Positions 42,701-51,365 of a stretch of 64,000 bases of DNA are shown one piece after another. The first letter of the stretch is position 1, and every line of letters starts with the position of its first letter. A program made the position numbers and the translations under genes. Source of the stretch: Dyella sp. BiH032 (GTDB lineage: Bacteria; Pseudomonadota; Gammaproteobacteria; Xanthomonadales; Rhodanobacteraceae). The notes below the pieces were generated by a model. It saw only the letters and a list, made by a program, of their open reading frames with translations. It was not told the origin of the DNA and ran no database searches. The stretch covers positions 1,240,001 through 1,304,000 of the forward strand of contig NZ_CP134867.1 of assembly GCF_031954525.1 (NCBI RefSeq), read 5' to 3'.

Positions 42701-44313
42701 GCACCTCCCGTGGCACGTCGATGGATGCGCTCGATGGCGTCCAGCGCGGACGTCACCGCGCCTTCCTGCCACGCCGGCAGATAGGAGGCATGTTCGCCCG
42801 CCAGCACGATGCGGCCGTCCACCTGGCACAGGTTGTCGTAATGGCGCTCGCGCGCCTCGTCGGACCACACGCCGAAGCAGCCGAGGGTGAATGGCGAACG
42901 GTGCCAGCCCACCGCGATGCCGTGTTCGAATTCCTCGCGGTACTGCGAATGGATCTGGCTGCCGTATTCCACGGCCTTGCGGACGCGCTCCTCGGGCGAC
43001 ATCGCGGTGAACTCGTAGGCGCTCAGCCCCCAGATGTACCCGCCGAGCAGCACGCCCTTGCCATCGCTATGGAAGCCCGTGCTGGGATAGCTAATGTTGG
43101 CGATCGGCAGATCCGTATAGGTGATGCCGCCATAGATGTGGTCGTCCTGCTCCCAGAAGCGCCGCTTGAACTGCAGGCCTACTTTGACGGAAGCGGCATA
43201 GGGCACAGCGGCGATCGCCTCGGCCATGGCCGGCGACACGTTCATCGGCAGCTGGCCGAGGATCGACAACGGAATAGTGCACACGCACCAGTCGGCGCTT
43301 GCGGTATGGGTCGTGCCCGGCGCGGTCGTGTCCTCGTAGGCGACGGTGACGCCGTGGGCATCCTGCTGGATGGCCGTGACTTTCGCGTCGTAGCGGATGA
43401 GGCCTTTCAGCTCGCGGCCGAACGCTTCGCCGATCCGCCCCATGCCGCCGACGGGCTGGAACAGGGTGGTCTGGAATTCATAGATCTCGCCCGCCACCAG
43501 GTGATTCCACAGGCGCGAGCTCAGCACGTCCTTCAGCCCCAGCGGCGTCGAAGGCGTCGGTCGTGCGGACAAGCCGCCGCCCGCATCGCGCTCGTAGCCG
43601 CGGCGATTGCTGCTGCCGTTGCCGCGCGCGTAGGCGAACTGCTTGTCCAGCGCGCCCCACTCGCGCAGCGATTCCAGCAGCAGTTCCTGGTCTTCCTTCG
43701 TCACGGCCTGGTCCAGCTGTCCCTGCCGGGTGCTCTTGGCGAGCAGCTCCGCCACATGGCCGCGGTAATCGGCATTGATTTCGCGATACCGCCGCGGCCG
43801 CCCGCCGAACGCATTCGCGCTGTGCAGGTAGGCGTTGTGGTTGACCTGGACGAACGGTTCCAGCGGCACCCCGAGCTTCTTGCAGTAGGCCAGGATGCCA
43901 TGGTGGTGGTACGGCAGGCGCCACGGTCCGGGATTGAGATACAGCCCGTCGTCGAACTGGCAATGCTGGGTGAATCCGCCCAGCTCGGTGAAGCGGTCGC
44001 CGCCGCGCAGCGACCAGTTGCGGCCGCCCGGCCGCCGGTTGTACTCCAGCACCTGCACCTGATATCCGGCCTGGCGCAGTTCGTAGGCCGCCACCATGCC
44101 GGCGATGCCGGCGCCCAGCACCAGCACGGACGCGCCGCGCGGCGCGCCGTGGAGCCGCGGCACGCCACGGAAGGACGATTCGGACGCCAGGCCCAGGCTG
44201 CTCATCGCCTGGTACATCGCCGCGCCGCCCGCGGCCGTGCCGATCATGCGCAGCAGATCGCGCCGTTTCATCGAGCGCGGAAACTCGCCCGCGCCAGTCA
44301 CTTCGTCTTGCAT
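42697..44313 (-). CDS. Tat-exported flavin amine oxidase/dehydrogenase
   Basis: A 538-residue FAD enzyme of the monoamine/L-amino-acid oxidase family. MKRRDLLRMIGTAAGG (residues 15-30) is a twin-arginine signal. VLVLGAGIAGMVAAYELRQAG is the dinucleotide-binding motif, and RRPGGRNWS and C-terminal GEHASYLPAWQEGAVTSALDAI are family signatures. Coupling to a cytochrome c suggests it works as a dehydrogenase rather than an H2O2-producing oxidase; RidA would hydrolyse the imine product. The substrate is unknown. GAGG lies 6 bases before ATG 44313. Confidence 0.9.
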   Translation of the reverse strand: MQDEVTGAGEFPRSMKRRDLLRMIGTAAGGAAMYQAMSSLGLASESSFRGVPRLHGAPRGASVLVLGAGIAGMVAAYELRQAGYQVQVLEYNRRPGGRNWSLRGGDRFTELGGFTQHCQFDDGLYLNPGPWRLPYHHHGILAYCKKLGVPLEPFVQVNHNAYLHSANAFGGRPRRYREINADYRGHVAELLAKSTRQGQLDQAVTKEDQELLLESLREWGALDKQFAYARGNGSSNRRGYERDAGGGLSARPTPSTPLGLKDVLSSRLWNHLVAGEIYEFQTTLFQPVGGMGRIGEAFGRELKGLIRYDAKVTAIQQDAHGVTVAYEDTTAPGTTHTASADWCVCTIPLSILGQLPMNVSPAMAEAIAAVPYAASVKVGLQFKRRFWEQDDHIYGGITYTDLPIANISYPSTGFHSDGKGVLLGGYIWGLSAYEFTAMSPEERVRKAVEYGSQIHSQYREEFEHGIAVGWHRSPFTLGCFGVWSDEARERHYDNLCQVDGRIVLAGEHASYLPAWQEGAVTSALDAIERIHRRATGGA

Positions 44314-44361
44314 CGATCACCTCTGACGTTGAAAGGACACGCCGCGGATGCGGTCGTCTTG

Positions 44362-44389
44362 CCCCTCCGCGCCACCGGACGCGGAGGGG
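44362..44389. other. Hairpin between TonB receptor and amine oxidase genes
   Basis: A perfect 10-bp stem CCCCTCCGCG/CGCGGAGGGG with an 8-base loop lies 7 bases after the receptor stop. No T-run follows, so it may only reduce read-through between receptor and enzyme genes. Confidence 0.6.
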
Positions 44390-44395
44390 ATGCCG

Positions 44396-46825
44396 TCAGA
44401 AGCGATAGGTCACCTTGCCGTACCAATAGCGGCCGTTGAAGCCGAACGGGGACAGTGACGAGTACTGCAGGCCGTCGGCCCGGTCTTCGTACACGTTCGC
44501 CAGCGAAGCCTTGGTCGGATACTGGTTGGTGAGGTTGTCCACACCCGCGGTGAAGGTCCATTCGCGCCAGGCGTAGCTGGCGGCCAGGTCCAGCAGCCAG
44601 CGTGCGGCGAACTTCTGGTCCTGGCTGCCGTCGTCTGCGTCGCCGCGGCGGATCACCGAGCCGTAGCGCGTGAGGTTGGCATGCAGCCCGAAACCCTGCA
44701 GCTGCCAGTCGCCGGAGAACACGTACTTCGTGCGCGGCGTGGACGACGTCAGCAAGCCCTCGCTGGCGCGCCCGAAGGCCGGCGTGGAAATGCTCAGCAC
44801 TTTCGTCTTGTTGTAGTTGCCGCTGGCCGTGAGGTTCAGCTTGCCCCAGCCGTCCAGATCCATCCGGTAGTTGGCGATCAGGTCCGCGCCGCGCGTGCGC
44901 GTGGTGGCGCCGTTGACGAAGAACTGCGCGCCGGTGACCTGGCTGTTCGGGATGCTCACCGCGATCTGGTCGGAATAGAGAATCGCGTTGCCCACGCGGA
45001 TCTGGTACAGGTCCAGCGTCGCACTGAAGGCATCCCACGGCTGCCATACCGCGCCCAGGCCGTAGTTGGTCGATTTTTCAGGCTTCAGCGGCTTCGCGCC
45101 GAGCGCGATCGCCACCGGATCGGAAGTGCGGTAGGTGCCGATCTGCGCGAGCTGCCCGTTCTGGATCAGCGTCACTACCGATTCGTAGTTCTGCTGCGCC
45201 AGCGACGGCGCGCGGAAGCCATTGGAAACCGTGCCGCGCAGCGCGAACGTGTCAGTGAACTGATAGCGCGCGGACAGCTTGCCGGAGCGGGTGGAGCCCG
45301 CATCGCTGTAGTGCTCGTAGCGGCCGGCCAGGCCAGCGGAAAGCTTGTTGGTCACGTCCGTTTCCAGGTCCACGTACGCCGCTTCGCTATGCCTTCCGAA
45401 ACTGCCGGCGACCTGTGGCGTGAGTCCCGGAAACACCTGCGAGCCGCCCGCATAAGGCGTGGTGGTGCCGGGGATGAGCGTGGTCGGATCGAAGAAGTAG
45501 GAATCCGGATCGCCCGCATCGATCACATAGGTTTCCTTGCGGTACTCGGCGCCGAACGCCACCGTCACCGCATTGGGCAGGAAGCCGACGTGCACGTCCT
45601 TGCTCAGGTCCAGGTTCGCCACGCTCTGCTTGTTGCGGAACGTGCCGGCGTTGAAGTACGTCGGCGAGTACCCGTTCGTGTGGTACAGGTTGGTGTTGAC
45701 GCTGTTGGCGATGTCGAACGCGAGGTTGTTCTCGCCGTGGTCGGCCGAGAAGTCCCAGTGCCAACCACCCTCCGTAGTGCCCCGCACGCCCAGCACCGCA
45801 GCGATGTCGTTGCTGTGGTTGACGATCTGCGGCAGGAAGCCGTTGGGATAGATCTGCGGTACGTTGCGCGCGGAGTTGTAGGCACGGTAGTAGCCGTTGG
45901 AGGTGACATCGCGCTTGCTGCCGTTGAGGTAGCCGTACAGTTCCACGCCCGGCGTGATGTTGTAGCCGAAGTTCAGCAGCACTTGGTACGTCTTCACCGC
46001 CGGGTCGCCGTAGCGTTCGTAGGGAATGCCGCTGGGATTGGGCGCGCCTGCGATCGTGGTGGCCTTGTCGCGATTCTCGGCGCGGTTGGTGTTCATGACG
46101 TTCTGGTAGTTCCACGCCACCCGCATCCACCCCGGCGCGCTGCCGTTCGGGCCACCGAGCGCCACGCCCATGGTGCCTTGCACGCCGTTCTGCGCGCCGT
46201 CGCCCTTGTCCATGATGCCGCCGTTGGCCGTGATGCTGTTGCCGCCTTCGACACTGCCGCGCTTGAGCACCACGTTGATGACGCCGGCGATCGCGTCGGA
46301 GCCATACTGCGCCGCGGCGCCATCGCGCAACACTTCGATGTGGTCGATCGCCGCGATCGGGATGGAGTTGAGATCCACCGGTGCCGAGCCGCGCCCGATC
46401 GCCGAGTTGTAGTTGACCAGACTGGTGGTGTGGTAACGCTTGCCATCCACCAGGACGAGCACCTGATCCGGCGACATGCCGCGCAGGCTTGCGGGCCGGA
46501 TCGCGTCGTTGCCGTCGTTGATGGCGGGGCGGGGGAAGTCCAGCGAAGGGAGCAGGGTGCTCAGGGCGCTGGCCAGATCGGTACTGCCGGTGGCGTTGAG
46601 ATCCGCGGGCGTGAGTACGTCGATCGGTGCGAGGGATTCGGAAGCGGTACGATCGGTGCTGCGCGTACCGGTGACCACGACTTGCTGGAGCTGCTTGGCT
46701 TTCTCGGGTGATGCCGGATCGGCGGGTTTGTCATCGGCCCAGGCCGTGGTGGCGGCGAGGGCATGCATACAGCAAAGGGGTAGCAGGGCAGCTGCCGGCA
46801 GGCGCCGCTTAAGTCGTTTGGTCAT
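44396..46825 (-). CDS. TonB-dependent receptor
   Basis: An 809-residue outer-membrane transporter. A signal peptide is followed by a TonB box-like VVVTGTRS (about 48-55), the plug domain (PIDVLTPADL, RGMSPDQVLVLVDGKRYH, IDHIEVLRDGAAAQYGSDAIAGVINVVLK) and a 22-strand barrel ending YWYGKVTYRF. The substrate is unknown; its place ahead of the periplasmic amine oxidase suggests uptake of an amine, amino acid or peptide. Its own promoter with an embedded inverted repeat lies upstream (46914-46942). Confidence 0.93.
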   Translation of the reverse strand: MTKRLKRRLPAAALLPLCCMHALAATTAWADDKPADPASPEKAKQLQQVVVTGTRSTDRTASESLAPIDVLTPADLNATGSTDLASALSTLLPSLDFPRPAINDGNDAIRPASLRGMSPDQVLVLVDGKRYHTTSLVNYNSAIGRGSAPVDLNSIPIAAIDHIEVLRDGAAAQYGSDAIAGVINVVLKRGSVEGGNSITANGGIMDKGDGAQNGVQGTMGVALGGPNGSAPGWMRVAWNYQNVMNTNRAENRDKATTIAGAPNPSGIPYERYGDPAVKTYQVLLNFGYNITPGVELYGYLNGSKRDVTSNGYYRAYNSARNVPQIYPNGFLPQIVNHSNDIAAVLGVRGTTEGGWHWDFSADHGENNLAFDIANSVNTNLYHTNGYSPTYFNAGTFRNKQSVANLDLSKDVHVGFLPNAVTVAFGAEYRKETYVIDAGDPDSYFFDPTTLIPGTTTPYAGGSQVFPGLTPQVAGSFGRHSEAAYVDLETDVTNKLSAGLAGRYEHYSDAGSTRSGKLSARYQFTDTFALRGTVSNGFRAPSLAQQNYESVVTLIQNGQLAQIGTYRTSDPVAIALGAKPLKPEKSTNYGLGAVWQPWDAFSATLDLYQIRVGNAILYSDQIAVSIPNSQVTGAQFFVNGATTRTRGADLIANYRMDLDGWGKLNLTASGNYNKTKVLSISTPAFGRASEGLLTSSTPRTKYVFSGDWQLQGFGLHANLTRYGSVIRRGDADDGSQDQKFAARWLLDLAASYAWREWTFTAGVDNLTNQYPTKASLANVYEDRADGLQYSSLSPFGFNGRYWYGKVTYRF

Positions 46826-46913
46826 GGATTGTGTCCCCGGTCAGGCAGTAGTTGACGGGCTCCTTGCCTGGTCTTGCGTCGCAGCAAATCCTCCCCAGGG
46901 CTGCGACAGTCCG

Positions 46914-46942
46914 AGGCTATGTGCGATGTTGCATCGCGTCAA
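46914..46942 (-). promoter_or_regulatory. TonB-receptor promoter with inverted repeat in the spacer
   Basis: On the minus strand, TTGACG (46942-46937) and TAGCCT (46919-46914) are spaced 17 bases. The spacer is almost filled by GCGATG-ttg-CATCGC read on the plus strand (46923-46937), a classic place for a repressor operator. The start codon is 88 bases downstream. Confidence 0.55.
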
Positions 46943-47085
46943 TATCTGGTCATTTGGGCGTCATTGCGGTGTAATCACCGGCTCGGTGCGATGTGCGGGT
47001 GCCGCAGGATTTCGCGGTGGAGAGAGTTTCCGCTTGCTTGTCATGTCGCCGCACGCCGCGGAGGGGTATGAAGCCGGCGGCGGTC

Positions 47086-47600
47086 GTAGGTTGGGGTGAG
47101 CTTGCGAACCCCAACGGAGGCTAAGGGGCGCCTCGCACTCACCTACTTGTCATTCCGGCGCAGGCCGAAGCCCAGGGGCGACAGCGCTCGGTTGTCGCCT
47201 TATGGCCAGTCTTGTCTCGCCCTCGCGGGGCGAGGGTTTCGCTCTCCTGCCGGAGAGCGAGTTACTTCTTCTTGCTTGCCCAAGAAGAAGTAACCAAGAA
47301 GAAGGGCCCCCTGCGCGGCGCCCTCCGCAGCCTTCGCTGCTCCGGGTGCGTTGAGGGCTGGCCGGGCTTTTCGACAGGGCATCCATGCCCTGATCGAAAA
47401 GGCGGGGACATTCATGTCCCCGCCCGCCTGCGGCGGCCTGATCGTCCAGCCCTCACCGCCGCGAAGGGAACCCGGCAGAGCAAAAGCGAAGAGCAAACGC
47501 TCGCACTAGCTGTGCTTGCCTCGGTACCGCACTTCGCCTTCTCCCCTCCGGGCGACCCGAAGGTAGTCCCCGTGGGAGAGAAAGCGGGATGAGGGGTGGG
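47086..47600 (+). repeat. Long modular hairpin repeat, copy E
   Basis: It has M1 (GTAGGTTGGGGT...), the CGCTCTCC/GGAGAGCG hairpin, the 13-bp GTTACTTCTTCTT stem, CTTTTCGA/TCGAAAAG and the GGGGAC block. The terminal CTTCTCCCC hairpin is broken by an insertion (CTTCTCCCCTCCGGGCGACC...), unlike other copies, and the module ending CATCCAGTGG is absent. The right end is 36 bases from the acetyltransferase stop. Confidence 0.85.
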
Positions 47601-47635
47601 TGCTCGCGGGAACGCTTCTAAAGCCCCACTGGCCG

Positions 47636-48109
47636 TCAGCGCACCGGCTTGGCTAGTCTCAACAAATCCGCGCCGAATCCGGCCTCTTCGTAAATCTTCC
47701 GCGCCCGCTCATTACCGGGAAACACCGCCAGCGTGATCAAGTGGCAGCGGTGTTCGCGTGCCCAGGTTTCGGCGTGGTCCAGCAGTGCGCGGCCGACGCC
47801 CTTGCCTTCGTGCGATTGCGCGACGGCGACGTCGGAGATGTGGCAGTTGATGCGGCCGGTGAAGTAGTCCTGCGTCTTCTGCAGGTGGATGAAGCCCACC
47901 GGTTCGCCGTCGTCGTCCTCCGCGACGAACAGAAAGCTGTTCGCGGGCTGCTCGTCCAAGTGGCGGGAGAGGTCCTTGCGGATGCCGTCGATGCACTCGT
48001 GGCGCTTGCGCCAGGCAGGCAAGTGGAAGTCGACGAAGCGGGGAACCAGGCCGAGGATGAAATCGTCGTCGTCCTCGGCGAGGCGGATCAGGAACGTCGG
48101 GTCGCTCAT
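47636..48109 (-). CDS. GNAT-family N-acetyltransferase
   Basis: 157 residues with the GNAT fold: FLFVAEDDDGEPVGFIHL, ISDVAVAQSHEGKGVGRALLDHAE (acetyl-CoA-binding Q/R-x-x-G-x-G/A region, about 92-115) and VFPGNERARKIYEEAGFG. The acceptor is unknown. It stands alone, with a stable hairpin upstream (48200-48234) separating it from the acyl-CoA dehydrogenase. Confidence 0.9.
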   Translation of the reverse strand: MSDPTFLIRLAEDDDDFILGLVPRFVDFHLPAWRKRHECIDGIRKDLSRHLDEQPANSFLFVAEDDDGEPVGFIHLQKTQDYFTGRINCHISDVAVAQSHEGKGVGRALLDHAETWAREHRCHLITLAVFPGNERARKIYEEAGFGADLLRLAKPVR

Positions 48110-48199
48110 GCGCTTTGGGGGCGGGCTTGGGAACCGGTTCCGGTTCTACACCCGGGACGCGGGGCAGGGAAGTCCCGTACGGCGTTTTTCCCGCCCGGA

Positions 48200-48234
48200 A
48201 CGACAAGGCCCGGCAGAAAGCCGGGCCTTGTCGT
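48200..48234. other. Perfect 15-bp hairpin after acyl-CoA dehydrogenase gene
   Basis: ACGACAAGGCCCGGC and its exact complement flank an AGAAA loop, 70 bases past the dehydrogenase stop. No T-run follows on the minus strand, so termination is possible but not of the standard type. Confidence 0.6.
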
Positions 48235-48304
48235 GTCCTGCGCTCGGCAGCGCCCGGATCGGGGTTCGCCTTTGGCTCGCCCAGACCTGCGCGGCGGGTG
48301 GAGA

Positions 48305-50080
48305 TCAGGCGATCGCCGGCAGCGTTCCCACGCCCGCTTCGATCGCCGCCTTGTGCGTCAGACAGCGCGGCAGCATGCGGGCGAAGTAGAACGCGGCGGT
48401 GTCGCGCTTGGCCTGCTTGAATGCTTCGGACTGGCTGCTGGCGTTGGCCGCGGCCACGCTGCGCGCCCACAGGTAGGCCAGGGTGGCGTAGCCGGAGTAG
48501 TACAGATAGTCGTTGGCGGCGCCGCCCAGCTCCTCCGGGTTGCCCTGCACGCGCTGGGCCAGGGCCAGGGTCATGTCGGCCCACTCCTTGGTGACCTTGG
48601 CCAGCGGGGCGATCAGCGAGGCCAGCGCGGCATCCTGCGCGTGCTTCTGGCAGAAGGCCTGGATCTCCTGCAGGAACAGCTTGAAGCCCGCGCCCTGCAG
48701 CTGGAGGATCTTGCGGCCCAGCAGGTCCGCCGCCTGGATGCCGGTGGTGCCTTCATACAGGGTGATGATGCGGGCGTCGCGCACGAACTGCTCCACGCCG
48801 CTCTCCACGATGTAGCCGTGGCCGCCGTACACCTGCAGGGCCTCCTTGGTGGCTTCCTGCGCCAGTTCGGTGACCAGGCCCTTGGCGATGGGAATCAGGA
48901 AGGCGACCAGGTCGCTGGCGTTCTTGCGGGAGGCTTCGTCGGCGCCGCGCGCTTCCACGTCGGTCTGCAGCGAGGTGTACAGCAGCAGCGCGCGCGAGCC
49001 TTCCACGATGGCGCGCTGGGTCAGCAGCATGCGGCGCACGTCCGGCTGCACTAGCAGGTTGTCGGCGGGCTTGTCAGGGAACTTCGGACCCGACAGTGCG
49101 CGGCCCTGCAGCCGCTCGCGGGCGTAGTTGGCACTGTTCTGCAGCGCGCGCTCGGAGAGCGCCAGACCCTGCACGCCCACGCCCAGGCGCGCGGCATTCA
49201 TCATGGTGAACATCGCGGCCAGGCCCTTGTGCGGCTGGCCGATGAGATAACCCTCGGCGCCGTCGAAGTTCATCACGCAGGTGGCCGAGCCGCGCAGGCC
49301 CATCTTGTGCTCGATGTTGCTGGCCGCGACGGTGTTGCGCGCGCTCAGCGAGCCGTCGGCGTTCACCTTGAACTTGGGCACGATGAACATCGAGATGCCG
49401 CGGCTGCCGGCCGGCGCGTCGGGCAAGCGGGCCAGCACGAGGTGGATGATGTTCTCCGCCAGGTCGTGCTCGCCGGCGCTGATGAAAATCTTGGTGCCGG
49501 TGATCTTGTAACTGCCGTGGTCACCCGGTTCGGCGCGGGTCTTCAGCAGGCCCAGGTCCGAGCCGGCCTGCGGCTCGGTCAGGCACATGGTGCCGGTCCA
49601 GCGGCCTTCCACGATCGGCTTGAGGTAGGTGTCCTGCTGTTCTTTGGTGCCGTGCAGCTCCATCGCGTGGCAGGCGCCCTCGGATAGCAGCGGGTACAGG
49701 CTCCACGACAGGTTGCCGGCCTGGAAGATCTCGGTGGTGGCGGTGCCGAGCAGGTTAGGCAGGCCGAGGCCGCCGAAATGCTCTGCCTGGGTCAGGCCGG
49801 TCCAGCCGCCTTCGGCGAAGGCTTTGAAGGCCTCCTTGAAGCCCTTCGGCGTGGTCACGGTCTGGGTCGCCTTGTCGTAGCGGCAGCCTTCCTCGTCCCC
49901 GCTGGCATTGAACGGGGCGAGCAGCGCTTCGCTGAGGCGGCCGGCTTCATCCAGCATGGCGTCCAGCACGTCGCGCGTATGGCCCTCGCCACCCTGCAGC
50001 GAGGTGAGGACCTTTTCCGCGTCCAGCACGTCGTAGAGGGCGAAGCGCAGATCGTCGAGGGGAGCCTTGTAGATGGTCAT
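48305..50080 (-). CDS. Acyl-CoA dehydrogenase (with C-terminal extension)
   Basis: A 591-residue FAD enzyme of fatty-acid beta-oxidation. MCLTEPQAGSDLG (about 160), IFISAGEHDLAENIIHLVLAR, the catalytic-Glu region ITLYEGTTGIQAADLLGRK (about 430) and a C-terminal acyl-CoA dehydrogenase extra domain (about 470-590) place it with the large FadE-like enzymes. ATG 50080 follows AGGA. It is cotranscribed with the lipoprotein gene 43 bases upstream, behind a PsrA-type box. Confidence 0.92.
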   Translation of the reverse strand: MTIYKAPLDDLRFALYDVLDAEKVLTSLQGGEGHTRDVLDAMLDEAGRLSEALLAPFNASGDEEGCRYDKATQTVTTPKGFKEAFKAFAEGGWTGLTQAEHFGGLGLPNLLGTATTEIFQAGNLSWSLYPLLSEGACHAMELHGTKEQQDTYLKPIVEGRWTGTMCLTEPQAGSDLGLLKTRAEPGDHGSYKITGTKIFISAGEHDLAENIIHLVLARLPDAPAGSRGISMFIVPKFKVNADGSLSARNTVAASNIEHKMGLRGSATCVMNFDGAEGYLIGQPHKGLAAMFTMMNAARLGVGVQGLALSERALQNSANYARERLQGRALSGPKFPDKPADNLLVQPDVRRMLLTQRAIVEGSRALLLYTSLQTDVEARGADEASRKNASDLVAFLIPIAKGLVTELAQEATKEALQVYGGHGYIVESGVEQFVRDARIITLYEGTTGIQAADLLGRKILQLQGAGFKLFLQEIQAFCQKHAQDAALASLIAPLAKVTKEWADMTLALAQRVQGNPEELGGAANDYLYYSGYATLAYLWARSVAAANASSQSEAFKQAKRDTAAFYFARMLPRCLTHKAAIEAGVGTLPAIA

Positions 50081-50123
50081 GTGCGAAGTTCCTGCTGGGA
50101 ATGCGAAAAGAAGGTGGCGCGGA

Positions 50124-50606
50124 TCAGCGCCAGGTATGGGGGATGCCCGGCACCGGCGACAGCCAGTCGTTGCCGTGGAATTCGAAGTCGCGCGCGTCCT
50201 TGTCCTGCTCCGGCTTGGCATTGGCGCGGCCGGCGACGCTGTACGGCACCGAGCCGCCGCTGCCCTTCGCGGCGGCCGCGGCGAGCGCCTGGCTCATCTC
50301 CGGCGTGGGCAGCAGGTTGACTTGCGTGATGTCGCCGGCGAAGGCGGGGATATCCAGGTCGAAGGTGGCATGCAGCCGCACCGGCACCAGCTCCGCCACC
50401 CTCAGCTCGCCGTCGATCGAGCGGAAGTTCATGCCGGCGTAGCTGTTGTTCTGGATGCGCACGGTCAGCTGCCACTGGCCATCGGGCCGCACGGTCATCT
50501 CCTGGATGCTGACCGAGGGCGGAAACACGCTTTTGCGCGGCGGGCCACAGGCGATCAGGCCGAGCGCGAGCACGACGGGGATCAGGCGGTATAGCCGGCG
50601 GAACAT
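50124..50606 (-). CDS. Small lipoprotein, possibly LEA-type-2 like
   Basis: 160 residues with a lipoprotein signal (LGLIAC lipobox, Cys about 20). The mature part has a VSIQEMTV--DG-WQLTVRIQNNSYAGMNFRSIDGEL pattern followed by ATFDLDIPAFAGDI, resembling water-stress/LEA14 beta-sandwich domains. The assignment is tentative. GGAGAGG precedes ATG 50606. It sits first in the operon with the acyl-CoA dehydrogenase. Confidence 0.7.
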   Translation of the reverse strand: MFRRLYRLIPVVLALGLIACGPPRKSVFPPSVSIQEMTVRPDGQWQLTVRIQNNSYAGMNFRSIDGELRVAELVPVRLHATFDLDIPAFAGDITQVNLLPTPEMSQALAAAAAKGSGGSVPYSVAGRANAKPEQDKDARDFEFHGNDWLSPVPGIPHTWR

Positions 50607-50614
50607 GGCCTCTC

Positions 50615-50628
50615 CAAACGATCGTTTG
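50615..50628. promoter_or_regulatory. PsrA-type operator CAAAC-GATC-GTTTG
   Basis: A perfect match to the Pseudomonas PsrA box (G/C)AAAC-N4-GTTT(G/C), 9 bases before the lipoprotein start codon and heading the acyl-CoA dehydrogenase operon. PsrA is a TetR-family repressor of beta-oxidation genes relieved by long-chain fatty acids. Confidence 0.65.
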
Positions 50629-50777
50629 AATGACGATTCTAACCATGAGTGGGGGGAGCGGGGCTAGTGGTCCGGCCGGGAACGGTCCCGGAGCGGCCGC
50701 CGTGCGGCGGCCCTCCGCGATTCCACCGTCACGCGGAAACGGGCATCATCGACGTTTTCCCCATCCAGGCCCCCCGC

Positions 50778-51251
50778 ATGTCACGTCGTTTCGTCGCCCG
50801 CCGCTCCCCCATCCACGGCAACGGTGTCTTCGCTACCGCGCCGATCAAGAAGGGCGAGGAGATCATCGAGTACAAGGGCACGCTGATGACCCACGGCGAG
50901 GCGGACGTGCTGTACGGCGATGGCGGCGAGACCGGGCACACCTTCCTGTTCACGCTCAACGACGATTACCTGATCGACGCCAACCGCAAGGGCAATACCG
51001 CGCGCTGGATCAACCACAGCTGCGATCCCAACTGCCAGGCCCTGGTGCTGGAAGACGAAGACGGCGACCCGCGCAAGGACAGGGTGATCATCGAGGCCAT
51101 CCGCAACATCAAGCCCGGCGAAGAACTCACCTACGACTACGGCATCACCCTCGACGTCCCGCACACCGCCCGCCTGAAGAAAGTGTGGAAGTGCCTCTGC
51201 GGCTCGCCGAAGTGCATCGGCACGCTGCTGAAGCCGAAGCGGGGGCGTTGA
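50778..51251 (+). CDS. SET-domain protein-lysine methyltransferase-like protein
   Basis: 157 residues spanning almost exactly one SET domain plus post-SET. HGNGVFA (SAM loop) lies near 18, then ARWINHSCDPNC (about 78), EELTYDYG (about 118), and a post-SET zinc cluster CLCGSPKCIG (about 142) that pairs with an upstream Cys. It should transfer methyl groups from SAM to a lysine; the target is unknown. Eukaryote-like SET genes occur sporadically in proteobacteria. ATG 50778 is the last in-frame start before the domain. Confidence 0.9.
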   Translation: MSRRFVARRSPIHGNGVFATAPIKKGEEIIEYKGTLMTHGEADVLYGDGGETGHTFLFTLNDDYLIDANRKGNTARWINHSCDPNCQALVLEDEDGDPRKDRVIIEAIRNIKPGEELTYDYGITLDVPHTARLKKVWKCLCGSPKCIGTLLKPKRGR

Positions 51252-51292
51252 AGCAGTTAGCGACCGGTGGCTCGCCGGAATTTTTGGAACAG

Positions 51293-51322
51293 AAAAAGCC
51301 GCGTCACTCACGCGGCTTTTTT
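51293..51322 (+). terminator. Rho-independent terminator after SET gene
   Basis: A stem AAAAAGCCGCGT/ACGCGGCTTTTTT with CACTC loop, 42 bases past the stop and ahead of repeat copy F. Confidence 0.9.
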
Positions 51323-51365
51323 CTTGGCGCCGAAGGAATCGCAGCCTTCCACGCATCGCAAGCCC

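Noticed and set aside
48200..48234. Classic intrinsic terminator at the 15-bp hairpin
   Set aside because: The stem is perfect but no T-run follows on the transcribed strand, so I list it only as a hairpin.
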